From NCBI RefSeq assembly GCF_001953865.1, contig NZ_MQUQ01000008.1, positions 92,323 to 156,322 of the forward strand: a stretch of 64,000 nt of DNA, given 5' to 3'. This document shows positions 1 to 7,622 of the stretch, piece after piece. A program made the position numbers and the translations under genes. Within the stretch, counting starts at the first letter, position 1; each line of letters begins with the position of its first letter. The notes beneath the pieces were generated by a model. That model was not told where the DNA came from, searched no databases, and saw only the letters and a list, made by a program, of their open reading frames with translations. The stretch comes from Amycolatopsis coloradensis. GTDB taxonomy: Bacteria > Actinomycetota > Actinomycetes > Mycobacteriales > Pseudonocardiaceae.

Positions 1-609
1 TCCACGTGGAAGGGCTACGCCTCCGACGGCAACGGCGACGGCGAATCCAACCCGAACAACATCTACGACGCGACGCTGGGCTCGGGTCGCTACCTCTGCT
101 CCGGCGGCGTCGACCTGACCTCCGAGCAGACCCAGCGGGTCGCCGTGTACCGCTACAACCACTCGTTGTCCTATGTGGACACCGTGATCCGGTGGGCGGT
201 CGCCTACCGCGGCGGTGTCGCGACGTTCCCGGACAGCCAGGTCCCGGTCGGCGCCCCCGAATCTTCGGACGTCGCCGCCGGCGTACCCGGCGGCCAGATC
301 CCGGTGCCGACCCTGCCCGGCACTCCGCCGCCCGGCACGCCCCCGCCCGGCACGACCACGCCGCCGCCGACCCCGTTGCCCGGCACATCGCTCCCGCCGA
401 GCACCACGCCACCGAGCAGCACGTCGCCCTCGAAGCCGACCAGCACGCCGCCGTCTCCGACGCCGCCCTCGTCGACGCCTCCTTCGAGCACGCCGCCGTC
501 GTCTACGCCTCCGCCGTCCAGCACCACGTCCACTCCGCCGCCTTCGTCCACTCCGGCGGGGAACACCGGTGAGGCGACTCCGACCAGCTCCGTCTCCCCC
601 ACCCCGTAA
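1..609 (+). CDS. Lytic transglycosylase C-terminus with Pro/Thr/Ser-rich tail (5' truncated)
   Basis: The reading frame is open from base 1 to the TAA at 607-609, so the gene starts outside the window and 202 residues are visible. The first ~75 residues (DGNGDGESNPNNIYDA, then GRYLCSGG, then AVYRYNHSLSYVDTV) match the end of MltB/SLT_2-type murein transglycosylases, which cleave the MurNAc-GlcNAc bond of peptidoglycan outside the membrane. From about residue 95 to the end the protein is a low-complexity linker of Pro, Thr and Ser (repeats of PPGT, PPSSTPP), typical of actinomycete wall-associated proteins. The catalytic Glu would lie upstream of the window. Family call from motifs is firm; exact substrate is inferred. 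Confidence 0.8.
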   Translation, partial: STWKGYASDGNGDGESNPNNIYDATLGSGRYLCSGGVDLTSEQTQRVAVYRYNHSLSYVDTVIRWAVAYRGGVATFPDSQVPVGAPESSDVAAGVPGGQIPVPTLPGTPPPGTPPPGTTTPPPTPLPGTSLPPSTTPPSSTSPSKPTSTPPSPTPPSSTPPSSTPPSSTPPPSSTTSTPPPSSTPAGNTGEATPTSSVSPTP

Positions 610-614
610 CCACC

Positions 615-665
615 GCAATTAGTCCTCTACTCGCGGTTCGCCCACGCGAGTAGAGGACTAATTGC
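615..665. terminator. Perfect 21-bp stem, 9-nt loop, behind the transglycosylase gene
   Basis: Arms 615-635 and 645-665 are exact reverse complements around the loop GTTCGCCCA, starting 6 nt after the stop codon. A T-run is absent, so this is a strong stem rather than a classical intrinsic terminator. The arm core TAGAGGACTAA recurs at 5038-5048 next to the 21-bp repeat array, so it may be part of a dispersed repeat. Confidence 0.6.
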
Positions 666-738
666 GTCTGGAATGTCCTGAACCCGACCCGCGTTACGGC
701 TTCTCGTAGCTCACCAACCGAAGAGAAGCGAGACACGG

Positions 739-1167
739 ATGTCGTCTTTCGTCATGACCGTCGAGGAACGGGAAGCCTTCCTGAGCGAGGTCCACATCGG
801 GGTCCTGGCCGTGGAGCGGGAAGGACGGGCCCCGCTGGCCGTACCGGTCTGGTACGACTACGAGCCCGGCGGCGAACTCCTGATCTGGATGGACGGCGGT
901 TCGGTCAAGGACAAGGCGATCAAGAAGGCGGGCAGGCTCAGCCTGGTCGCGCAGGAGGAGACCTTGCCGTACAAGTACGTGACGGCCGAGGGTCCGGTCA
1001 TCGCCAACGACCAGCCGCCGACCCGTGAGCAGGCGCTGAAGATCGCGCACCGCTACCTGCCCGGGGAAGAGGGCACGAAGTACGTCGACGGTGCTCTCAG
1101 CGACAACTCCGTGCTGGTCCGGGTCCGGCCGGAGAAGTGGCTGAGCAACGACCAGGGCAAGGCCTAG
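739..1167 (+). CDS. Pyridoxamine 5'-phosphate oxidase-fold (PPOX) family protein
   Basis: The 142-residue product has the split-barrel flavin-binding pattern of actinobacterial PPOX/FDOR proteins: an N-terminal segment EEREAFLSEVHIGVLAV, then RAPLAVPVWYDYEPGGEL, then AIKKAGRLSLVAQEE and a YVTAEGP strand. Members bind FMN or F420 and reduce or oxidise small molecules; which cofactor this one uses cannot be read from sequence. The ATG follows a purine-rich stretch (AAGAGAAG, 11 nt upstream). It is monocistronic, with stem-loops on both sides (615-665 and 1211-1252). Confidence 0.8.
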   Translation: MSSFVMTVEEREAFLSEVHIGVLAVEREGRAPLAVPVWYDYEPGGELLIWMDGGSVKDKAIKKAGRLSLVAQEETLPYKYVTAEGPVIANDQPPTREQALKIAHRYLPGEEGTKYVDGALSDNSVLVRVRPEKWLSNDQGKA

Positions 1168-1210
1168 CACCGGAGCCGGAACGTCGTGTCGTGCTCAGAC
1201 CCCGCACACA

Positions 1211-1252
1211 CGTGCTTGAAGGCGGATCTCGCAAGATCCGCCTTCAAGCACG
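1211..1252. terminator. Perfect 19-bp hairpin (loop CGCA) between convergent genes
   Basis: Arms 1211-1229 and 1234-1252 are exact reverse complements with a tetraloop. It lies 44 nt after the PPOX gene and before the 3' end of gcl on the other strand, so it could end transcription from both sides. The arm contains CTTGAAGGCGG, reminiscent of the GAAGG hairpins elsewhere in the window. Confidence 0.65.
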
Positions 1253-1384
1253 CGAGTCACGGCCCTGATCACGCGAGTTCGGGGTTTGCGCACGCCGGCG
1301 GTTCCGCTCGGTGACACCGGGACGCCAGGCGCCAGCGCAAGTAGCCGACTTATTGTCCCCTGCGCCGGATGAGATGAACGGGAC

Positions 1385-3079
1385 TCAGCCCGCGATCGGC
1401 TCGAACTCGACGACGCTGTCGAGTGCCTTGCCCATCGCGGCGTTTCCTTCGCGTTCGATCATGATCTCCACCAGCACCGGCCGCGACGTCCGCTCGGCCT
1501 CCTTGCGCGCCCACTCCAGCGACGCCCGGATCTCGCCCGGCTCGGTGACGCGGGTCCCGGCGCAGCCGTAGGCCTCCATGACCTTGACGTTGTCCGTGCC
1601 GTTCTTGTCGTAGTGGATGTCGACCTCGAAGTTCATCTCGTAGCCGGACTCGGCCTGGCGGATGAGTCCGAGGTACTCGTTGTTGAGCATGATGAGCACG
1701 AATCCGACGTCGTACTGCGCGGCCACCGCCAGTTCCTCCACCAGGAACTGGAACGAGTAGTCACCGACGACGCCGACGACTTCGGCCTCCGGCTTGGCCT
1801 TCTTGACGCCGATCGCCGCCGGGATCTCCCAGCCGAGCGGGCCTGCCTGGCCGCACACCTGGTAGTGGCGTGGCTTGTGCGCGCGCTGGAACTGCCCGGA
1901 CCAGATCTGGTACAGGCCGATCGCGGTGACGAAGTAGGCGTCCTCGCCGTAGAATTCGTTGATCTCCTTGAACACCCGCGGCGCCTTGATCGGTGTGTCC
2001 TCGAAGTCCTCCCGCCGCGGCAGGCTCTCCTTCAGCGCACCGATCCGGCGGGCCCACCCGAGGTCCGGCTTCACCGAACGCTTCGACGCCGCCTCGATCA
2101 GCGCCTCCAGGAACGCGCCCGTGTCCGACACGATCCCGAGGTCCGGCCCGAACACCTTGCCCAGCTGCGTCGGCTCGATGTCGACGTGGATAAATTTCCG
2201 GCTGCCGCGGTAGACGTCGAGGTCTCCGGTGTGCCTGTCACCGAACCGCGCGCCGAGCGCCAGCACCAGATCCGCTTCGAGGAAGGCCGCGTTCGCCCAC
2301 CGCTGCGACGTCTGGATGCCCGCCATCCCGGCGAAAAGCTCGTGGTCCTCGGGGAAGGTTCCCTTGCCCATCAGCGTCACGCCGACCGGCACACCGAGCA
2401 GTTCGGCCGCGGTCCGCAGCCGGTCGCTCGCGCCACCGAGCACCACCCCGCCACCGGCGAGGATCAGCGGTCGTTCGGCGGCCAGCAGCAGATCGAGTGC
2501 CCGCTCGACCCTGGCGGGCGACGGCGTCGCGACGATGACCGGCAGCGGCGAGTCGATGCTGGAGTCCCATTCGATCTCCTGCCGCTGGACGTCGACGGGC
2601 AGGTCGATCAGCACCGGGCCGGGACGGCCGGACCGCGCGATCCGAAACGCCTCCCGGAACACCCAAGGCAGCTGCGCCGCTTCCCTGACCTGCACCGCCC
2701 ATTTCGTCACCGGTTTGGCGATCTCGACGATGTCGACGGCCTGGAACGCCTCGGTGTGCAGCTTCCGCGAGTCGGCCTGCCCGGTGATGCAGATGATCGG
2801 GATCGAATCGGCCTGCGCGGTGTACAGCCCGGTAATCATGTTGGTCCCGGCTGGCCCCGAAGTGCCGATCGCGACGCCGACCTTGCCGGTCGTCCGCGCC
2901 CAGCCGTCAGCCATATGGGTCGCGCCCTCCTCGTGGCGCACGATCAGATGCTCGATGCCGCTGCCTTGCATCGCGTGGTACAGCGGCAGGATCGCGGCGC
3001 CGGGACAGCCGAACGCGGTGTCGACGCCTTCATTGACCAGGACGTCGACGACGGCCTGCATGGCGGGGATTCTGGGCAT
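1385..3079 (-). CDS. gcl: Glyoxylate carboligase (tartronate-semialdehyde synthase) family, ThDP-dependent
   Basis: 564 residues with the three-domain ThDP enzyme layout: Pyr domain (FGCPGAAILPLYHAM, GTSGPAGTNMITGLYTA, CITGQADS), central FAD-type domain (LILAGGGVV, ~200-330) and PP domain with the ThDP motif GDYSFQFLVEEL...NNEYLGLI. It would join two glyoxylates to tartronate semialdehyde and CO2. Third gene of hyi-glxR-gcl, 3 nt after glxR; AAGGAG lies 8 nt before the ATG. Odd point: the segment RHEEGATHMADGW has Glu50 where E. coli Gcl has its unusual Val51, so the canonical catalytic Glu of ThDP enzymes is present. At 564 aa it is also shorter than the ~590 aa of typical Gcl. Acetolactate-synthase-like chemistry is the alternative, but gene context favours glyoxylate. 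Confidence 0.85.
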   Translation of the reverse strand: MPRIPAMQAVVDVLVNEGVDTAFGCPGAAILPLYHAMQGSGIEHLIVRHEEGATHMADGWARTTGKVGVAIGTSGPAGTNMITGLYTAQADSIPIICITGQADSRKLHTEAFQAVDIVEIAKPVTKWAVQVREAAQLPWVFREAFRIARSGRPGPVLIDLPVDVQRQEIEWDSSIDSPLPVIVATPSPARVERALDLLLAAERPLILAGGGVVLGGASDRLRTAAELLGVPVGVTLMGKGTFPEDHELFAGMAGIQTSQRWANAAFLEADLVLALGARFGDRHTGDLDVYRGSRKFIHVDIEPTQLGKVFGPDLGIVSDTGAFLEALIEAASKRSVKPDLGWARRIGALKESLPRREDFEDTPIKAPRVFKEINEFYGEDAYFVTAIGLYQIWSGQFQRAHKPRHYQVCGQAGPLGWEIPAAIGVKKAKPEAEVVGVVGDYSFQFLVEELAVAAQYDVGFVLIMLNNEYLGLIRQAESGYEMNFEVDIHYDKNGTDNVKVMEAYGCAGTRVTEPGEIRASLEWARKEAERTSRPVLVEIMIEREGNAAMGKALDSVVEFEPIAG

Positions 3080-3082
3080 TCC

Positions 3083-3970
3083 TCACTCCTTGCTTTCCGC
3101 GCCGGACAGCGCTTCGACGACCTTCAGCAGGGCGGAGTGATCGAGCGAACCGTGGCCCATCGCCCGCCCGGCGGCGACGAGCTGGGCGACCAGCCCGGTA
3201 ATCGGCAACGCGACGTCGGCTTGCCTGGCGGCGGCCAGCGCGATGCCCATGTCCTTGTGGTGCAGATCGATCCGGAAGCCCGGCGCGAATTCCCGCGCCA
3301 CCATGGACTTCCGTTTGAGTTCGAGGATCCGGCTGCCCGCCAGCCCGCCCGCGAGGACGTCCAGCCCGACCCCTGCGTCCACACCGGACGCTTCGAGCAG
3401 CACGATCGCCTCGGCGATCAGCCCATAGGTCCCGCCGACCACCAGCTGGTTCGCGGCCTTGACGACCTGACCGGCGCCGTGCGGACCGACGTGGACGATC
3501 GTCTTCCCGACGGCCTTTAGTATCGGAAGCGCGGCCGCGAAATCCTCCGTGTCCCCACCGGCCATAATGGACAGCGAAGCTTGCTCCGCGCCCGCCTGGC
3601 CACCCGAAACTGGTGCGTCCAGCACGCGGATCTCCCGCTCACCGGCCCGCTCGGCCACCTCGATGGAGGTCTCCGGCCGGATCGTGCTCATGTCGATCAG
3701 CAGGGTGCCCGGTTTCGCCGACTCCAGCACCCCGCCCGCCGCCAGCACGACGGCCTCGACCTGCGGATGGTTCGGCAGCATGGTGATGACGACTTCCGCA
3801 TCGGCGACGGCGTCCGTCACGCCGGTCGCCGCCCGGCCGCCCGCGGCTTCCAGCCTCGCGAGCGCTTCGGCGTTCGTGTCGAATCCGCTCACCTCGTGGC
3901 CGGCGGCGACAAGATGTCCCGCCATCGGCCCGCCCATGATCCCCAGGCCGATGAATCCCAGCTTGGTCAT
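3083..3970 (-). CDS. glxR: 2-hydroxy-3-oxopropionate (tartronate semialdehyde) reductase
   Basis: 295 residues. The N-terminus MTKLGFIGLGIMGGPMAGHL is the GxGxxG Rossmann motif of the beta-hydroxyacid dehydrogenase family, followed by the substrate motif DAPVSGGQAGAE and the catalytic-lysine region GAGQVVKAANQLV. It reduces tartronate semialdehyde to D-glycerate with NAD(P)H. I chose the ATG at 3968-3970 because AAGGAG lies 8 nt upstream; a longer reading frame exists but lacks a ribosome site. The start overlaps the stop of hyi (ATGA), indicating translational coupling, and gcl follows after 3 nt. All three are glyoxylate-to-glycerate steps. Confidence 0.92.
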   Translation of the reverse strand: MTKLGFIGLGIMGGPMAGHLVAAGHEVSGFDTNAEALARLEAAGGRAATGVTDAVADAEVVITMLPNHPQVEAVVLAAGGVLESAKPGTLLIDMSTIRPETSIEVAERAGEREIRVLDAPVSGGQAGAEQASLSIMAGGDTEDFAAALPILKAVGKTIVHVGPHGAGQVVKAANQLVVGGTYGLIAEAIVLLEASGVDAGVGLDVLAGGLAGSRILELKRKSMVAREFAPGFRIDLHHKDMGIALAAARQADVALPITGLVAQLVAAGRAMGHGSLDHSALLKVVEALSGAESKE

Positions 3971-4794
3971 GCCAGTCTCCTTCGTTCGAAAGGCAGCCAC
4001 GACAGCGAATCCGCGCTCGGCCCGTCGGGTTCGTACTCCACACCAACCTGCCCGCGGTAGCCCGCCGTCCGCAGCTTGTCCAGGTATCCCTCGATGTCCA
4101 GCGTTCCGGTCCCCGGCTGGTGCCGCCCTGGGACATCGGCGATCTGCACATGGCCGATCCGTCCGGTGTGGACGGTCGTGACCGTGTCGAGGTCGTCACC
4201 GTTGACCGCCAGGTGATACAGGTCGGCCAGCAGCTTCACGTTGTCCCGCCCGAGATCGTCGAGCACCTTCAGTACGTCACCCGCTGTCTTGAGCGGGTAT
4301 TTCTCCGCCCCCGACAACGGTTCCAGGACGATCTCCGCGTCGATCCGCGCGGCCGCGTCCGAGGCGAGCGCCAGGTTCTCCAGCCCGAGCTTGTCCTGCC
4401 CGGCCGGGTCGGCGCCGCCGATCCGGTTGCCGTAGAGCGCGTTGAACCGGCGGCAGCCGAGGCGCTCGCCGAGTTCGATCGCGGAGGCGACACCGGCGGC
4501 GAACTCGCCCTCGCGCCCCGGCCAGGTGACCAGGCCGCGATCGCCGGCCGCCATGTCACCGGGGAAGAAGTTCAGCCCGGTCACCGCGACGCCCGCCTGC
4601 TCGACCGACACGACGAACGCGTCGGCCTCGGCGGCGTCCGGTACCGCCGTCTCGAACGGCCACCAGTACTCGACCGCGGTGAAGCCCGCCGCCCGCGCCG
4701 TCTCCGGCCGCTCGAGCAGCGGCAACTCGGTGAAGACCATCGACAGGTTCAGCACATACGGCAGCGCATGACGCGAACCGGCAAGATCGATCAT
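3967..4794 (-). CDS. hyi: Hydroxypyruvate isomerase
   Basis: 275 residues of the xylose-isomerase-like TIM-barrel family. Landmarks are LNLSMVFTELPLLERP at the start, TGLNFFPGDMAAGDRG, the metal/substrate segment ADLYHLAVNGDDL and GHVQIADVPGRHQPGTGTL. It interconverts hydroxypyruvate and tartronate semialdehyde. The ATG at 4792-4794 is preceded by GAGG at 6 nt; the upstream open frame (to 5076) runs through repeats and is not credible. First gene of the hyi-glxR-gcl operon with 4-nt overlap to glxR. A promoter/operator region lies at 4809-4850. Confidence 0.9.
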   Translation of the reverse strand: MIDLAGSRHALPYVLNLSMVFTELPLLERPETARAAGFTAVEYWWPFETAVPDAAEADAFVVSVEQAGVAVTGLNFFPGDMAAGDRGLVTWPGREGEFAAGVASAIELGERLGCRRFNALYGNRIGGADPAGQDKLGLENLALASDAAARIDAEIVLEPLSGAEKYPLKTAGDVLKVLDDLGRDNVKLLADLYHLAVNGDDLDTVTTVHTGRIGHVQIADVPGRHQPGTGTLDIEGYLDKLRTAGYRGQVGVEYEPDGPSADSLSWLPFERRRLA

Positions 4795-4808
4795 CAAAAC
4801 CTCAGCAA

Positions 4809-4824
4809 TTTCGCTATGCGGAAA
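4809..4824. promoter_or_regulatory. Imperfect palindrome upstream of hyi, candidate operator
   Basis: TTTCGCTATGCGGAAA lies 14 nt before the hyi start codon in a locally AT-rich stretch (4807-4850). It reads as TTTCgC-N4-CgGAAA, a shape similar to operators of IclR-type regulators that control glyoxylate/allantoin genes in other bacteria. The regulator is not in this window, so the assignment is inference. Confidence 0.35.
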
Positions 4825-5137
4825 TTTTCTTTCGTATATCGAGAATAGCCCGCTGACCTGCCCTCGGTCAACGGGCGGCATACCGACGAGAGGGCCAGTC
4901 GGCGTCAAAGACTGAGTGGACACTCGAGACTCAGGTGAGCGCCCAGTGGGCGTTCGGCGCGCGGTGGTCGTGAGTGGCGATCGGGTTGCCTCACGAGTAG
5001 CTGCCGCAGGTGGCCCGCCACCCACACTGACCGCATCTAGAGGACTAAACGCGGTCGGGCAGACCGAGGCCGGCACCCCAAGGCAACCTTGGGAGCACCC
5101 GCCACGCCTGCCGCATCACGGGACATGGGCGATTTCG

Positions 5138-5283
5138 CGTGATCCGATGGACGACACCCGTGACGGGATGGACGACACGCGCCTCGGCCGGACCCGCGGT
5201 GCGCCGTCCGCCTGGACACGCGTGTCGTCCATCTCGTCACGCGTGTCGTCCATCCCGTCACGGGAGTCGGCCATCCCGTCACG
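5138..5283. repeat. Inverted tandem arrays of a 21-bp unit (2 forward + 3 reverse copies)
   Basis: Two head-to-tail units at 5138-5158 and 5159-5179 share the core GATGGACGACAC. After a 41-nt spacer, three head-to-tail units in reverse orientation follow at 5221-5241, 5242-5262 and 5263-5283. The unit at 5159-5179 is the exact reverse complement of 5242-5262. The period is exactly 21 bp, about two helical turns. A related array lies at 14633-14695. Confidence 0.85.
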
Positions 5284-5413
5284 CGACACCGCCCGACAGC
5301 AGGTGCCGATACAGCGACGCGGCCGTTACCGAGCGCGTCGACCGCGTCCCGTCCGGCGTCCGGCCCGCCGGAAGTCCACGAATTGTCGGACCCCCTCGTT
5401 ACCGTCGGCGGCC

Positions 5414-6568
5414 ATGGACACGACGCCCTTCCGAGTCCAGGTCCCGGAGGCCGATCTCGAAGACCTCCGCGTCCGGCTCCGCGACACCCGCTGGCCCGAG
5501 GACGAGACCGTCGACGACTGGTCTCAAGGAGTACCCGCCGCCTATCTGCGAGAACTGTGTTCGCACTGGGCGGAGACCTACGACTGGCGTGCCGCGGAGT
5601 CCCGGCTCAACGCGATCCCCCAGTTCCGGACCGAGATCGACGGGCTCGGCATCCACTACCTGCACGCCCGCTCCCCGCATCCCGGCGCACTGCCGCTGAT
5701 CCTCACGCACGGCTGGCCGGGTTCGGTCTTCGAGTTCCTCGAAGTGCTCGGCCCGCTCACCGATCCGGTCGCGTACGGAGGCGACGCGGCGGACGCCTTC
5801 CACGTCGTCACCCCGTCCCTGCCCGGCTACGGCTTCAGTGACAAACCCGCGCGAACGGGCTGGTCGATCCAGCGCGTCGCCGACGCGTGGATCCACCTCA
5901 TGGACGGGCTGGGCTACCACCGTTACGGCGCCCAAGGCGGTGATTGGGGCACCAGTATCACCACGCTCATGGGACGGACGGCTCCCGAGCGCCTGGCCGG
6001 GATCCACCTCAACCCGCCGCTGGCGGCGCCGGACCCGGCGACGTTCGGCGATCTCACCGAATCCGAACGGAAGTCGCTCGACGACCTCGAACGCGCGAAA
6101 GCGGACGGGTCCGGCTACGCGATCCAGCAGGCGACGAGGCCACAAACGATCGGTTACGCGCTGGCCGACTCGCCGGTGGCGCTGTGCGCGTGGATAGTCG
6201 AGAAGTTCCAGGCGTGGACGGATTGCGGTGGCCATCCGGAGAACGCGCTGAGCCGGGACGCGATGCTCGACGACATCACGCTCTACTGGCTGACCGGCAC
6301 CGGCGCCTCGTCCGCCCGGCTGTACTGGGAGAGTTTCGCCGAGGTGTCGAGCTGGTTCTCCGAGTCCACTGTGGACACGATCGCCGTGCCCACCGGCTGT
6401 TCGATCTTCCCGCGCGAGACGCCGCGCCCGTCCCGACGCTGGGCCGAGCGCCGGTTCACCGACATCAGGTACTGGAACGAACTGGAGCGGGGCGGGCACT
6501 TCGCGGCCTTCGAACAGCCCGACGTGTTCATCGAGGAGGTGCGATCGTTCTTCCGGCTCGTGCGATGA
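5414..6568 (+). CDS. Epoxide hydrolase (alpha/beta fold, N-terminal EHN domain)
   Basis: 384 residues. An N-terminal EHN region (~1-105: VPEADLEDLRVRLRDTRWP) precedes an alpha/beta hydrolase core with the oxyanion motif HGWPG (99-103), the nucleophile Asp177 in GGDWGTS and the catalytic His362 in GGHFAAFEQPD. This is the juvenile-hormone/microsomal-type epoxide hydrolase family, which opens epoxides through an Asp ester intermediate. The ATG at 5414 matches the family's usual N-terminus; the frame is open further upstream through the repeat array, but no start there is supported. No clear Shine-Dalgarno is seen. Natural substrate unknown. Confidence 0.88.
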   Translation: MDTTPFRVQVPEADLEDLRVRLRDTRWPEDETVDDWSQGVPAAYLRELCSHWAETYDWRAAESRLNAIPQFRTEIDGLGIHYLHARSPHPGALPLILTHGWPGSVFEFLEVLGPLTDPVAYGGDAADAFHVVTPSLPGYGFSDKPARTGWSIQRVADAWIHLMDGLGYHRYGAQGGDWGTSITTLMGRTAPERLAGIHLNPPLAAPDPATFGDLTESERKSLDDLERAKADGSGYAIQQATRPQTIGYALADSPVALCAWIVEKFQAWTDCGGHPENALSRDAMLDDITLYWLTGTGASSARLYWESFAEVSSWFSESTVDTIAVPTGCSIFPRETPRPSRRWAERRFTDIRYWNELERGGHFAAFEQPDVFIEEVRSFFRLVR

Positions 6569-6572
6569 CCGC

Positions 6573-6592
6573 TTGACTGTGACACCGTGTCA
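6573..6592 (+). promoter_or_regulatory. MerR-type promoter/operator (TTGACT + TGACACCGTGTCA dyad)
   Basis: TTGACT at 6573-6578 is followed by the perfect dyad TGACACCGTGTCA (6580-6592), which sits in the -35/-10 spacer just before the MerR gene. MerR-family proteins bind such dyads inside an overlong spacer, so autoregulation is likely. Confidence 0.55.
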
Positions 6593-6613
6593 GGCTGTCC
6601 GCTGGGAGAAGTC

Positions 6614-7429
6614 ATGTTCAGTATCGGAGATTTCGCCAAGCACGGCCGGGTGTCGGTCCGCATGCTGCGTCACTACGACGCCATCGGCCTGCTGCGGCCC
6701 GCCCAAGTGGACCCGTTCAGCGGTTACCGGTCCTATTCCGGCGAGCAGCTGGCCAGACTCAACCGGGTGATCGCGCTCAAGGATCTCGGCTTCACCCTCA
6801 CCCAGGTGCAGGAGATCCTCGACGCGGAGATCGGCGTGGACGAGTTGCGCGGGATGCTGCGGCTGCGGCGGGCCGAACTCGACGCGGCCATCGCGGCCGA
6901 CGAGATCCGGCTCAAGGCCGTCGAGGCGAGGCTCCTGTCGATCGAAAGCGAGGGACGCATGCCTTCCGAAGACGTCGTCGTCAAAAGCCTGCCCGCGGTG
7001 CGTGTCGCCGAACTGACCGGCACGGCGAGCGGATACGTCAACGAGGAGATCGGGCCGGTCGTGCAGCGGCTGTACGAGGAACTGTTCCCGGCGCTCGGCG
7101 GGATCGCCCCGTCCGGACCCATGATCGCCTACTACGAAGACGAACCCGGCGGGGAGCGAGTGCTGATCCACGCCGCCGTCCCGATCGCGGCCGAGACCAA
7201 CGGCACCGAAGGATTCTCGACGGTGAGCCTCGCCGAAGTCCCGGCAGCGGCGACGATTCTGCACCGGGGCTCGATGACGACAGTGCTCTCCAGCTACCAG
7301 GCGCTGGCGAAATGGGTCGACGCGCACGGCTACCGCCCGAGTGGCCCGGCGCGGGAGTACTACGTCGATTGCCCGGCCGACGGGGACAAGTGGGTCACCG
7401 AGTTGCAGCAGCCGATCACCAAGGCCTGA
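6614..7429 (+). CDS. MerR family regulator with GyrI-like effector-binding domain (BmrR-like)
   Basis: 271 residues. The N-terminus MFSIGDFAKHGRVSVRMLRHYDAIGLLRP is the winged HTH of MerR, followed by a coiled-coil dimerisation helix (~75-115) and a C-terminal effector domain (~125-271: RVAELTG..., YYVDCPADGDKWVTELQQPI) like that of BmrR/TipA-class drug sensors. I chose ATG 6614, preceded by GGGAGAAG, over an in-frame upstream GTG. The dyad at 6580-6592 suggests it controls itself. No transporter gene lies next to it, so its target is not visible. Confidence 0.9.
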   Translation: MFSIGDFAKHGRVSVRMLRHYDAIGLLRPAQVDPFSGYRSYSGEQLARLNRVIALKDLGFTLTQVQEILDAEIGVDELRGMLRLRRAELDAAIAADEIRLKAVEARLLSIESEGRMPSEDVVVKSLPAVRVAELTGTASGYVNEEIGPVVQRLYEELFPALGGIAPSGPMIAYYEDEPGGERVLIHAAVPIAAETNGTEGFSTVSLAEVPAAATILHRGSMTTVLSSYQALAKWVDAHGYRPSGPAREYYVDCPADGDKWVTELQQPITKA

Positions 7430-7460
7430 ACACTTCCGGCACCGGCGCTGTCGTCTGAAG

Positions 7461-7513
7461 TACATGATGGCCCCCTTCCTTGCGCCTGGACGCAAGAAGA
7501 AGTCCTTCATGTA
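7461..7513. repeat. Imperfect hairpin of the GAAGG/CCTTC intergenic family
   Basis: TACATGA...CTTGCG (left) and CGCAAG...TCATGTA (right) form a long imperfect stem around CCTGGA. Its outer ends and loop resemble the perfect hairpin at 53678-53736, and it abuts a second family member at 7528-7568. Confidence 0.6.
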
Positions 7514-7527
7514 TTAAGGAAGGCGTA

Positions 7528-7568
7528 AAGGACCCCTTCCCTCGGCTCAGCCGAGGGAAGGGGTCCTT
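7528..7568. terminator. Perfect 20-bp hairpin between convergent MerR and hydrolase genes
   Basis: Arms 7528-7547 and 7549-7568 are exact reverse complements with a single central base; the arm begins AAGGACCCCTTCCC. It lies between two genes that end towards each other and can act in both directions. Confidence 0.65.
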
Positions 7569-7622
7569 CACGCGCCGCCGTCGTGACTGGCGTGACCAGC
7601 GCGGCGTGGTGAGGAATCGCGC

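Larger units (their letters stand above)
4795..5413. other. 619-bp intergenic region between hyi and epoxide hydrolase, repeat-rich
   Basis: It holds the divergent promoter zone of the glyoxylate operon (4795-4850), a copy of TAGAGGACTAA at 5038-5048 and the inverted 21-bp arrays at 5138-5283. Long reading frames cross it on both strands, but only because 21 is a multiple of three; the predicted peptides (repeats of MDDTRDG, SSIPSRV) show no domain and the same repeats occur in non-coding DNA at 14633-14695. I see no gene here. Confidence 0.7.

Noticed and set aside
1613..3520. 635-codon plus-strand frame opposite gcl and glxR
   Set aside because: Shadow of the real minus-strand genes; no domain, no ribosome site.
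5138..5283. CRISPR array
   Set aside because: The units are tandem without spacers, include inverted copies, and no cas gene is present.
4916..5413. N-terminal extension of the epoxide hydrolase through the repeat array
   Set aside because: The 21-bp repeats keep the frame open because 21 is divisible by 3; the family starts at the ATG at 5414 and the same repeats occur in non-coding DNA.
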